Part shown: piece by piece, positions 26,996 through 35,417 of the stretch | Numbering within the stretch: position 1 is the first letter of the stretch | How the letters are laid out: each line of letters opens with the position of its first letter | Source of the DNA: Paracoccus sp. DMF-8 | Lineage (GTDB): Bacteria; Pseudomonadota; Alphaproteobacteria; Rhodobacterales; Rhodobacteraceae | Assembly: GCF_029309835.1 (NCBI RefSeq) | Contig: NZ_JARJHL010000014.1 | Location: 62,001-126,000 of the forward strand | Direction: 5' to 3' | Length of the DNA: 64,000 nucleotides | Notes under the pieces: generated by a model | What the model was told of the DNA's origin: nothing | Database searches by the model: none | The model's input: the letters and a program-made list of their open reading frames with translations, nothing else | Translations under genes and position numbers: made by a program

Positions 26996-27834
26996 GCTCA
27001 GGACCCATTGATTTCCGACTGGCGGCGTGATTCACGGTTCGAAAAGCGAGCGGTGACCATGTCTGATCTTTTTTGGTTGACGGACGCGCAGATGGCGCGT
27101 CTTGAGCCTTTCTTCCCCAAGTCCCACGGCAAGCCTCGCGTCGATGATCGACGCGTGTTAAGCGGGATTATCTTCATCAATCGCAATGGCTTACGGTGGC
27201 GCGATGCCCCGGCAGCCTATGGCCCGCACAAGACACTATACAACCGTTGGAAGCGGTGGAGCGACAAGGGCATCTTTGCCCAAATGATGGCGGGTCTGGC
27301 GGCCGGGCACGGCGAAGAGAAGACCGTGATGATCGACGCCACTTACCTGAAGGCCCACCGCACCGCGACCAGCATGGGCGTGAAAAAGGGGGCGTGGGCG
27401 CCTGATTGGTCGCACCAAGGGCGGCATGAACACCAAGTTGCACGCCATCTGCGACAGCCAGGGGCGCCCCCTCAACCTGTTCGTCACTGCCGGACAGGTC
27501 AGCGATTACATCGGCGCGCGGGCATTGCTGAGCAGCCTGCCGGATGTCGATTGGCTGCTCGGGGATCGCGGCTATGACGCCGACTGGTTCAGAGAAGCGT
27601 TGAAAGACAAAGGGATACGCGCCTGCATCCCAGGCCGGAAGCAGCGGAAGAAAACCGTCAAGTACGACAAGCGCCGGTACAAACGGCGCAACCGGATCGA
27701 GATCATGTTCGGCAGGCTCAAGGATTGGAGGCGTGTGGCGACCCGGTACGACCGTTGCCCCAAGGTATTCTTGTCAGCAATCGCACTTGCTGCCCTCGTC
27801 ATCTACTGGCTTTGAAACTCAATGAGTCCAGACC
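26996..27834 (+). mobile_element. IS5-family (IS427-group-like) insertion sequence, 839 bp
   Basis: Ends begin GCTCAGGACCCATTGA on the left and, reverse-complemented, GGTCTGGACTCATTGA on the right: 13 of 16 terminal bases match. The copy is flanked by CTAG on both sides (26992-26995 and 27835-27838), the target preferred by this IS group. The transposase reads in the same direction as the flagellar operon. Flanks rejoin into an open frame, so the insertion boundaries are secure. Confidence 0.9.
27059..27815 (+). CDS. IS5-family transposase in two overlapping frames
   Basis: A DDE transposase with the N-terminal helix-turn-helix/DUF4096-like part (LTDAQMARLEPFFP, VLSGIIFINRNGLRWRDAP) and the first catalytic aspartate in MIDATYLKAH. 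The reading must change frame at the A5G5 run at 27383-27392 to continue as GRLIGRTKGGMNTKLHAICD. The second frame carries LLGDRGYDADWF (second Asp) and RRNRIEIMFGRLKDWRR (catalytic Glu). IS427-group elements commonly use such a two-frame layout, so this shift is not by itself a sign of inactivation. Confidence 0.85.
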
Positions 27835-28072
27835 CTAGAAACGGGTCTTGGCGGTGCCATCGCTGTCATGATCAGCGAAGTAGAAAGGCTGGAGCGTGCG
27901 GTTCAGGATGCGAGATCCGAGGCGGCCAATGCAACCAGCTCTCTTGCCGCCGAGATAGAGCGGGCGAAGCAAGAGCGCGCCTTTTGGGCAATGCAGCAGA
28001 AATTCGCAAACGCCTCGGGATCAGATGGAAAAACATTAATCCGAAAACGTCAGCGCAGGAAAGATACTGTCA

Positions 28073-28612
28073 ATGAAGTCTAGATCGGTCCTGACCTGGA
28101 TGGGTGGCGTTTTCATGATCGTGGCGGCTGGCAGCGCCATTCAGCTTACCGGTTGGATACGGTTGCAGGCCCATGCTGAAACGGCGGATCTGCTGAAGGG
28201 ATGCACTGATGTTCCCGAAGCCGTCGAACTGGCCATCCGCTTGAACGATCGTGCCTTGCGCATTGAACGTTATCTTGCCGAACTCGACCGGAAGAAGGCC
28301 GAGGTAGACACGTCCAGGGCTGCACTGTCCGAGACACTGGCCAGACTTGTCGCGGAAAGCCCGGCGACGCCCAAATCAAAAGCGGCGAAGCAGGATGAGG
28401 TTAACGAGGATGTCGCAAGGCTTGTTGCGGTTTATGATCAGATGAAACCCGAACAGGCCGCGGTGGTTATCTCGAATCTTCCGCCTGATTTTGCTGCGGA
28501 AATCCTGATGCGCGTCCAGCCGGAAAACAGCGCCAGAATCATGGCCTCCGTCGATCCGAATCAAGCCGCCGTGCTGACCTCATACATGGGTTCGCGCCGC
28601 GCGCGTCAATAG
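28073..28612 (+). CDS. motE: MotE-like periplasmic flagellar protein (MgtE N-domain)
   Basis: A 179-aa protein with an N-terminal signal or anchor helix (WMGGVFMIVAAGSAIQL), a helical coiled-coil stretch (RIERYLAELDRKKAEVD) and a C-terminal MgtE_N-like domain (MKPEQAAVVISNLPPDFAAEILMRV in outline). This layout is that of rhizobial MotE, a periplasmic chaperone for a motility protein. It starts inside the end of the disrupted DUF6468 gene and precedes motA, matching flagellar clusters in related bacteria. Its expression may now depend on the IS or an internal promoter. Confidence 0.7.
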   Translation: MKSRSVLTWMGGVFMIVAAGSAIQLTGWIRLQAHAETADLLKGCTDVPEAVELAIRLNDRALRIERYLAELDRKKAEVDTSRAALSETLARLVAESPATPKSKAAKQDEVNEDVARLVAVYDQMKPEQAAVVISNLPPDFAAEILMRVQPENSARIMASVDPNQAAVLTSYMGSRRARQ

Positions 28613-28625
28613 CAAGGGTTGAATA

Positions 28626-29492
28626 ATGTTCGGGATAGTCGGAATTGTCGTAACCTTCGCGATGGTATTTGGTGGATATATTCTCGCCGGTGGGAAAATG
28701 TCCGTCATCATGCACTCGCTTCCCTTCGAATTGATGATGATCGGCGGGGCGGCCACAGGTGCATATCTGCTTTCGAATGATATGGGAACGATCAAACATA
28801 CCGTTTCCGGAATTATGCGCGCCTTCAAAGGGCCGAAGTGGCAAGAACAGGATTACCAGGATGTTCTGTCCCTGCTTTTTCAGTTGCTGCGGATCGCGCG
28901 CAGCAATCCGGTGGAACTGGAGGAGCATATCGAAAATCCAGCAGATTCCCCGATATTTCAAACATATCCGAAAATCCTCGCCGATAATGATGTGGTCACA
29001 TTGATTACGGACACCCTGCGATCCGCAAGTCTCAACTACGACGATCCTTTTCAGGTGGAAGACATCCTGACGCGACGCATCAGCCTTCTGAAAGAAGAAG
29101 AGTCACATGTTCCGCACGCGTTGCAGAATGTTGCCGACGCCTTGCCCGCACTGGGCATCGTCGCCGCGGTTCTGGGTGTCATCAAAACCATGTCGTCGAT
29201 CGACCAGCCTCCTGAAGTTCTGGGAAAAATGATCGGCGGGGCGCTGGTCGGGACGTTTCTCGGGGTGTTTCTGGCCTATGGTCTGGTGGCGCCTCTGGCG
29301 CAACGCCTTGGCGCGGTGACAAAGCAGGATCAATCCTTCTTCGATGTGATCAAAGCGACCCTGATTGCCGGATTGCATCAGCATGCGACCAACCTTTGCG
29401 TCGAAGTCGGCCGGCAGGCAGCGCCCAGCCACGTCAGGCCTTCGTTCGATGAGTTCGAGGCGACTCTCAAGGAGCTCAAGAAAGCCGCATGA
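28626..29492 (+). CDS. motA: Flagellar stator protein MotA
   Basis: The proton-channel stator subunit, 288 aa, with four membrane helices. Features are GIVGIVVTFAMVFGGYILAGG at the N-terminus, the cytoplasmic loop with helical charge-bearing residues, and the paired C-terminal helices containing LPALGIVAAVLGVIKTM and GGALVGTFLGVFLAYGLVAPLA, matching MotA. Its partner MotB is encoded 20 kb away at 48.7 kb. The stop overlaps the next small gene by 4 bases. Confidence 0.92.
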   Translation: MFGIVGIVVTFAMVFGGYILAGGKMSVIMHSLPFELMMIGGAATGAYLLSNDMGTIKHTVSGIMRAFKGPKWQEQDYQDVLSLLFQLLRIARSNPVELEEHIENPADSPIFQTYPKILADNDVVTLITDTLRSASLNYDDPFQVEDILTRRISLLKEEESHVPHALQNVADALPALGIVAAVLGVIKTMSSIDQPPEVLGKMIGGALVGTFLGVFLAYGLVAPLAQRLGAVTKQDQSFFDVIKATLIAGLHQHATNLCVEVGRQAAPSHVRPSFDEFEATLKELKKAA

Positions 29493-29758
29493 TCGCACTG
29501 TCTTTTATGTTTGCGATGTCGATGGCGCTGGCGAATGAACCCGTGGCGACCAAGACCGATATCCTCGACGAGATGACCAGAAGGTTGCTGGATGGCCAGA
29601 TGGCTCCGGGAAATATCGAGACCCGCCTGATGGCGCTGGCACCTGCCGAACGCTTTGAAGTGATCATGTTTTTGCGCAGGTCCGGGCTTCTCACGGGGAA
29701 AAGCCTGTCGGTTGATCGACTGCTCACCATGGGATCCGATACGGAGGTCCGGCATTGA
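29489..29758 (+). CDS. Small exported protein of unknown function between motA and flhA
   Basis: An 89-aa protein with an N-terminal hydrophobic segment (MIALSFMFAMSMALA) that looks like a signal peptide. The mature part is mainly helical (DILDEMTRRLLDGQMAPGN) with LAPAERFEVIMFLRRSGLL near the end. It overlaps motA upstream and flhA downstream by 4 bases each, so it is clearly a member of the operon. I do not recognise a family; a role in motor or export-apparatus assembly is suggested only by position. Confidence 0.6.
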   Translation: MIALSFMFAMSMALANEPVATKTDILDEMTRRLLDGQMAPGNIETRLMALAPAERFEVIMFLRRSGLLTGKSLSVDRLLTMGSDTEVRH

Positions 29759-31836
29759 ACGCACTTGGTATGACTGCCGGGGCGTCTCTGCGGCCCCTGA
29801 TCATCACGGGTATTCTGGTGCTGATCGTCGTGTCGATGGTCGTGCCGATACCTGCGAGCCTGCTGGATGTCGGCATTGCGCTGTCGATTGCCAGTGCCAT
29901 GCTGATTCTGGTTATGGCGTCTCTGGTCGAAAAGCCTACTGATTTTCAGGCGTTTCCGGTGCTTCTTCTTGTAACGCTGGTGATCAGGCTGGCGCTGACC
30001 GTTTCGTCCACCCGATTGATCCTGACGGAAGGTGACAAGGGAAAAGAGGCCGCCGGTCATGTGATCAGTGGCTTTGCCGAATTCGTTGCCGGGGGATCGC
30101 TGCTGATCGGGCTGACGGTCTTTGCCGTGATTTCTGTCGTGAACTTCATGGTGATCACCAAGGGCGCAGGCCGCATGGCCGAGGTTTCGGCGCGTTTCGC
30201 CCTGGATTCGCTGCCGGGCAAACAGCTGGCCATTGATGGCGATCTGAACTCTGGCGCCATCACCCATGAAGAGGCGAAGCAACGCAGGATCAACGAGCAA
30301 AGAGAGATCAGCTTTTACGGCTCTTTGGATGGTGCGTCGAAATTTGTCAAAGGCGATGCCATCGCCGGTCTGGTGATCACCATGATCAACCTGTTGGTCG
30401 GGCTTTCGGTCGGCCTGTTGATCCATGATATGCCCGTTTCCGAGGCCCTGAGCACCTATTCCCATCTGACGATCGGCGACGGGCTTGTCACCCAGATCCC
30501 CGCGCTGATTACCTCGATGGCGGCCGCTCTGCTTCTGTCGCGCGGCGGGGCGACAGAGGCGACCTCTGAACTGATCTCGGCCCAATTCACCAGAAACTGG
30601 CATGCACCCGCGATCGTGGGTGCGGGCATGCTGATCCTGGCGCTTGTGCCGGGCATGCCGGTGCTGGTGTTCGTCGCTTTGGCCGCCTTGCTGTTCGGGC
30701 TGGGATACATGACATATCGCAAGACAAAGTCGCCGCCGGAAGAGCAGCTGGACGCCTCTTTGGCGGAGGATGTCGTGATCGCGGCACCGCGGATTGGCGA
30801 TCTGCTCGATACCGATGAAATCGGGGTCGAGATCAGCGCCTCGCTGATTTCCAGTGCCCTGGATGAGGGGCGTGGTCTGGGCGCGCGGATCAACAATCTG
30901 CGCAACCATATTGCAAAGGCCTATGGTCTGATTTTGCCTGACGTCCGCATCACCGACGGCAAGGATTTCGCGCCCGATGAATATGTCATCCGGCTGCAAG
31001 GGGTCGTGCGCGGTCGCGGATTGCTGCGACCGCAGGCTGTTCTTGCCCTGGGGGCCGAAGACGTGGTCAGCCATCTGGTCGGCGAGGCGGTGCGCGAACC
31101 GGTTTACGGGACGCCGGGCCGATGGATTGATGTCGACCAGCAGGATAGCGCTGCGGTGTCCGGGGCGACGGTCGTCACCCCGATGGAGGTTCTGTCCACC
31201 CATCTTCTTGAAGTGGTGCGGTCGAACCTGCCTGCTCTATTAACCATGTCGGGCTTGCAACGGCTTATTCAGGAGTTGCGCACCGTGTCGGATGAACAGC
31301 GCGCGCAGGCAAATCAGCGGTTCTTTGACAGCATGATCCCCGACAAGGTTTCGCCCGAACTCCTGCTTTCCGTTCTGCGCGCGATGTTGGCCGAGCGCCT
31401 TTCTATCCGAAATCTCACGCTGATCGTCGATGCGATTTGCGAAGCGCGGAATACGGATGGGCCTGCCGCGGTCTATGAACAGGTCCGCAAGCGGTTGCGC
31501 GCCCAGATCACCGAACAATATGCGGGCGACAAGGGCAAGCTTGATCTGGTCCAGCTTCATCCCCAGTGGGAGGCAGAGCTTTCCCGATCCGAGGCAGATG
31601 CAGATCGCAACATCCAAAGCTCGATCCTGCAGTTGCAGGGACGGTTGTCGGAAGCCGTCAAAAAGACCCTGGAAGGTATCGAGACAGACATCCATCCCGT
31701 CGTTGCCGTGGCAGAGCATCGCCGTCGCCTGATCCGGTCCATGTTTGAGGCAACCGGCGTCCATGTCCCCGTGATGGCGCTGGACGAAGTCGATCCTGCG
31801 GCCACTGTCCGGCTTGTTGCAACGGTCGCCGCATGA
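29755..31836 (+). CDS. flhA: Flagellar export gate protein FlhA
   Basis: The main export-gate membrane protein, 693 aa. The N-terminal half has about eight helices, including the FHIPEP-type region ([30 protein letters not shown] in part: [19 protein letters not shown]) and [21 protein letters not shown]. The C-terminal cytoplasmic domain docks chaperone-substrate complexes. The start is TTG at 29755, chosen because GGAGGT lies 7 bp upstream; ATG 29770 is the alternative. The stop overlaps fliR (ATGA). Confidence 0.93.
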   Translation: [693 protein letters not shown]

Positions 31837-32584
31837 TTCCGCTGTTGTCTGAAAACTGGCTGCAACCCTGGATGCTGCCTTATCTTCTGGCTTACTGTCG
31901 CGTGCAGGGCTGCTTGCTGACCCTGCCCGTGTTTTCCGAACGACTTCTGCCCCCGCGCATCAAGATCAGCCTTGCCATGGCCATGACGCCTCTTTTGCAG
32001 AGCTGGCGGGGGGGCTTGCGGCGCCGTCGCTCGGGCATGTCGCGGCTTTGGTCTTGGTGGAAACGCTGACCGGGCTGCTTTTGGGCAGCTTGGTCCGGTT
32101 GCTGGCCCTTGCCCTGGATATCGCATCCAGCGTGATTGCGATGACGGCGTCGCTGTCCCAGATCGTCGGTGTGCCGAATGAATTCGCGCCGCATCCGATC
32201 GGGAACCTGCTGCACCTTGCCGGAATCGCGCTTTTGCTGGCGCTTGGCTTTCCGATGCTGGTCGCCGATCTTTTGCGCGAAAGTTTTGCGCTGAAACCTG
32301 TCGGATCATGGCCGCAGGTCGCGCAACTGGCGCCTGCGGCAATCGCGTTGATCGGCCGCAGTTTCGTTCTTGCGCTGATTCTTTCGGCGCCATTCATTCT
32401 GGGCGGTTTCCTGTTTCAGGCGTTGTCCGGTGTCATCAGCAAGGTCATGCCAGCCCTGCCCATCGTGTTCATCGGCGCCCCCGCCGCGATCTTGCTGGCG
32501 CTGATCGGTCTGGCATTGCTCGCCCCGCCGATCCTTGCAGTCTGGGCGGATGCCGTCTTGTCGATTTCCTTGCCGGGGTCCTGA
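31833..32584 (+). pseudogene. fliR: Flagellar export protein FliR, one-base frameshift
   Basis: A membrane component of the export gate, normally about 250 aa, as would be encoded here. The first frame gives residues 1-53 (FSERLLPPRIKISLAMAMTP). The second gives the rest, FAELAGGLAAPSLGHVAALV, VETLTGLLLGSLVRLLALA and FPMLVADLLRESFALKP. One extra T in the run TTTT at 31993-31996 would join them without any other change. Isolated homopolymer loss makes an assembly error plausible. The gene overlaps flhA and flhB at both ends, the normal order flhA-fliR-flhB. Confidence 0.82.
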
Positions 32585-33738
32585 TGTCCGAGGAAGACGA
32601 TACCGACAAGCAATATGACGCCAGCGAACAAAAGCTGCGCAAGGCGCGCGAGCAAGGCGATATCCCGCGCTCGACCGAGGTGAACTCGGCGCTGATGTAT
32701 CTGGGGTTCTGGATTGCGATCGCGCTGATGGGGGCGGTTGCGGTTCCGGCATGGCTCAGACAGGCATCGCGGGCGATCGGGGCAGAGCCTTGGCCCGAGG
32801 CGCGGGGGCATTCGGTTTTCGATCTTGCGACATCGACGGCTGGCGCGTCGGCACTGATGACGCTGGCCGGGATCGCATTGATGGGCACTTGCACCCTGGT
32901 CGGGCTGATCGTTCAGCGCTCGATCATCTTTACGCCCAAGAAACTGGCGCCGGATATCAACCGCATCAATCCCTTCAAGAATGCCAGGCAGAAATTTGGC
33001 AAAAGCGGGCTGGTGACCTTTGCGATTTCCGCCGGCAAGGCCGCATTGGTCGCGCTTGGCGGTTGGCTGCTGTTTCGTTCGCTGATCGTGATGCTGATGA
33101 ATGCGGATATCATGGGCGATCTGCAATGGATCGCGGGTCTGGATCTGATCCTGAACCGCGTCATCCTGTTGGCGATTGGGGTCTCTGTGGTGTTCGGCGG
33201 TATCGATTTCATGTGGAAGCGGTTTGAGCATCAGCGCCGCAACCGCATGTCGCGCAAGGAAATGACGGACGAGTATAAGGAAAGCGAAGGCGACCCGCAT
33301 ATGAAGGCAAGCCGCCGCCAGAAGGGTTTCGATATCGTCATGAATCGAATGCTTGACGATGTTGCCAAGGCCGATGTGGTGATCGTCAACCCGACCCATT
33401 ATGCCGTGGCGCTGGAATGGAAACGCGGCAGCGGCCGCGCGCCGGTCTGTCTGGCCAAGGGCGTTGACGAGGTCGCGCGGCGTATTCGCGAAAGGGCAAA
33501 GGAAAATGGCGTGCCGATCTTTTCGGATCCGCCATCGGCCCGCGCGATCCACGCGATGATCGGCATCGGCGAAGAGATCCGCACCGAACATTTCGCCGCC
33601 GTCGCCGCCGCGATCCGCTTTGCCGAAGCCATGCGGAAAAAGGCGCGTTCGGGCTGGGGCGGCACCTGGCTGCGCGGCAACACCCCGGCCACAGATGGCG
33701 CGGGCAACCGCAGCACCCGGAAAGGGGGTGGGAAATGA
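32584..33738 (+). CDS. flhB: Flagellar export switch protein FlhB
   Basis: It sets substrate specificity of flagellar export. 384 aa: the N-terminal EQKLRKAREQGDIPRSTEV is the usual opening, four membrane helices follow, then the cytoplasmic domain with the autocleavage motif NPTHYAVAL (cleavage between N and P) and a flexible Gly/Arg-rich tail. HRYK-equivalent residues MSRKEMTDEYKESEGDP precede the cleavage site. ATG 32584 overlaps the fliR stop; the next gene overlaps its stop. Confidence 0.93.
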   Translation: MSEEDDTDKQYDASEQKLRKAREQGDIPRSTEVNSALMYLGFWIAIALMGAVAVPAWLRQASRAIGAEPWPEARGHSVFDLATSTAGASALMTLAGIALMGTCTLVGLIVQRSIIFTPKKLAPDINRINPFKNARQKFGKSGLVTFAISAGKAALVALGGWLLFRSLIVMLMNADIMGDLQWIAGLDLILNRVILLAIGVSVVFGGIDFMWKRFEHQRRNRMSRKEMTDEYKESEGDPHMKASRRQKGFDIVMNRMLDDVAKADVVIVNPTHYAVALEWKRGSGRAPVCLAKGVDEVARRIRERAKENGVPIFSDPPSARAIHAMIGIGEEIRTEHFAAVAAAIRFAEAMRKKARSGWGGTWLRGNTPATDGAGNRSTRKGGGK

Positions 33739-34115
33739 CAAAACAGATGAAAGCACTGACCGGTCTGGAACAGGTCGCCAGGCTGCGCTCTGATATCGAG
33801 ATGAAGAAATTTTCGATCTTTCGCGCCAAGGTCGTGGCCGTTCAGGCCCGGCTTTCGCAATTACAGGACCAGCTTCGGGGATATTACGACGTGCCCGCCG
33901 CCTTTTCGCTGGATGAGGCAAGGCTGACCAATGCGCTCACGGTGGAAACATTGCAGTCGATCGCCCGGGAAGAGGCACATTTGCAGCGCATGTTGCCGGC
34001 ATTTGAAATGGCACGGGCGGCGGCGACCAAGGAATTCGGGCGGGTTCAGGTCTTGCGCCAGTTGGGCGAAGATCTGGATCACCAGCGCGATCTGATCGCG
34101 CGCCGCAGGATGTAA
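33735..34115 (+). CDS. FliJ-like coiled-coil protein at the end of the flhB operon
   Basis: A 126-aa protein that is nearly all helix and charged (GLEQVARLRSDIEMKKFSIF, IAREEAHLQRMLPAFEMAR, LGEDLDHQRDLIARRRM). Size, coiled-coil character and position fit a FliJ-type export chaperone, but I see no diagnostic motif. AGGGGGTGGG precedes the ATG, which overlaps the flhB stop. It is the last gene of this flagellar block. Confidence 0.55.
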   Translation: MTKQMKALTGLEQVARLRSDIEMKKFSIFRAKVVAVQARLSQLQDQLRGYYDVPAAFSLDEARLTNALTVETLQSIAREEAHLQRMLPAFEMARAAATKEFGRVQVLRQLGEDLDHQRDLIARRRM

Positions 34116-34275
34116 GCCCTGATCATGCGTGCCCCGAACCCGAAATCCCTTTGGTCGACGCGGCTTGGCCGGGGCTTTCCGGGCTGCCGCTATCTTGCGC
34201 GGGCCTTTGTGATCTTGTGCCCGGAGGCCGAAATCTCGGCTGGTTGTCCACGCGGCACGGCATTAGACAGACGCA

Positions 34276-35388
34276 ATGGACACGACCGATCAGTTTGAAA
34301 TCTTTCTCGTCGCCACCCCCGGGCTGGAAGCTCCGCTGCTGGACGAAGCGATTGCAGCCGGGTTCCCGGCGCAAATCACCGATGGCGGGATAAGTTTTCC
34401 GGGAACCTGGGTGGATGTCTGGCGGGCCAATCTTGAACTGCGCGGGGCGACGCGCGTGCTGGCCCGGATCGGTGCGTTCCGCGCGATGCATCTGGCCCAG
34501 CTGGACAAGCGGGCGCGTAAATTTCCCTGGCTTTCCGTTCTGCCGCCACAGCCGGTCTTGCGCGTCGAAACCACCTGCCGCCAGTCGCGCATCTATCACG
34601 CGGGCGCGGCCAGCCAGCGGATCGAACGGGCGCTGACCGAGGTTATCGGCGCCCGGCTGGATCCCAGGGCGGAACTGGTCGTCAAGGCGCGGATCGAGGA
34701 TGACCTTTGCACCTTCAGTCTCGATACGACCGGCGAATCCCTGCACAAACGCGGCCATAAAGAAGCCGTCGGCAAGGCTCCGATGCGCGAGACGATGGCC
34801 GCGATGTTCCTGCGCGAATGCGGCTTTCAGGGCGATGAGCCGGTGCTGGACCCGATGTGCGGCTCGGGCAGTTTCGTGATCGAGGCGGCGGAAATCGCGC
34901 TTGACCTGCAGCCGGGTCGCAGCCGTGGTTTCGCGTTCGAAAGCCTGGCGACATTTGACGCGCAAGCCTTTCAGGCGCTGAAACGGACGGGGCCGGCCCG
35001 TGCCGCCCCGGCGCGTTTTTACGGCAGCGACCGCGATACCGGCGCCGTCAATATGAGCCGCAAGAACGCCGAACGCGCGGGCGTGTCCCGGATCGCCGAT
35101 TTCCGCAACTGCACCATCAGCGACCTGACCCGCCCCGAAGGCCCTTCCGGTCTGGTGATCGTGAATCCGCCCTATGGCGCGCGGATCGGCAACAAGAAAC
35201 CGCTGATGGCGCTGCACCACTCGCTAGGTCAGGTTCTGCGCGAACGCTTTTCAGGCTGGCGCGTCGGTCTGGTCACCAGCGAACCCGGCCTGGCCCGCGC
35301 GACCGGCTTGCCGTTTCAGCCGCCGGGACCCTATGTGGCGCATGGTGGTCTGAAAGTCCGGCTGTTTCAGACCGGACGCTTGCCTTAG
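34276..35388 (+). CDS. THUMP-domain class I RNA guanine-N2 methyltransferase (RlmL-like)
   Basis: An SAM-dependent RNA methylase of 370 aa related to the N-terminal half of RlmL, which modifies 23S rRNA. The N-terminal region (FLVATPGLEAPLLDEA) and THUMP domain lead into the catalytic domain with DPMCGSGSFVIEAA (SAM site), a YGSDRD acidic motif and the NPPYGARIG catalytic motif. LHKRGHKEAVGKAPMRETMA is a conserved linker of the family. Substrate nucleotide is not determinable here. About 160 bp of unremarkable sequence separates it from the flagellar genes. Confidence 0.8.
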   Translation: MDTTDQFEIFLVATPGLEAPLLDEAIAAGFPAQITDGGISFPGTWVDVWRANLELRGATRVLARIGAFRAMHLAQLDKRARKFPWLSVLPPQPVLRVETTCRQSRIYHAGAASQRIERALTEVIGARLDPRAELVVKARIEDDLCTFSLDTTGESLHKRGHKEAVGKAPMRETMAAMFLRECGFQGDEPVLDPMCGSGSFVIEAAEIALDLQPGRSRGFAFESLATFDAQAFQALKRTGPARAAPARFYGSDRDTGAVNMSRKNAERAGVSRIADFRNCTISDLTRPEGPSGLVIVNPPYGARIGNKKPLMALHHSLGQVLRERFSGWRVGLVTSEPGLARATGLPFQPPGPYVAHGGLKVRLFQTGRLP

Positions 35389-35417
35389 GGAAAGACGGGC
35401 AGGGGGCGAGGATACAG

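Larger units (their letters stand above)
26890..28083 (+). pseudogene. DUF6468-type flagellar-locus gene split by an insertion sequence
   Basis: The 5' part (26890-26995) encodes an N-terminal membrane helix (VALMAFSVGLSWFCFSLARK); the 3' part (27839-28083) encodes a coiled-coil (VERLERAVQDARSEAANA). Deleting the IS and one CTAG copy joins codons as ...NNLETGLGGAIAV..., giving an uninterrupted 116-aa protein with the membrane-helix plus coiled-coil layout of DUF6468 proteins found near fliL and motA. With the IS present the 5' part ends about 10 codons inside it; an internal ATG at 27868 could still express the last 71 residues. The stop overlaps the motE start. Confidence 0.75.

Noticed and set aside
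27008..27577. Reading the transposase frame change as one more sequencing error
   Set aside because: The change sits on an A5G5 run where IS427-group elements usually change frame, so a normal two-frame transposase is the better explanation.
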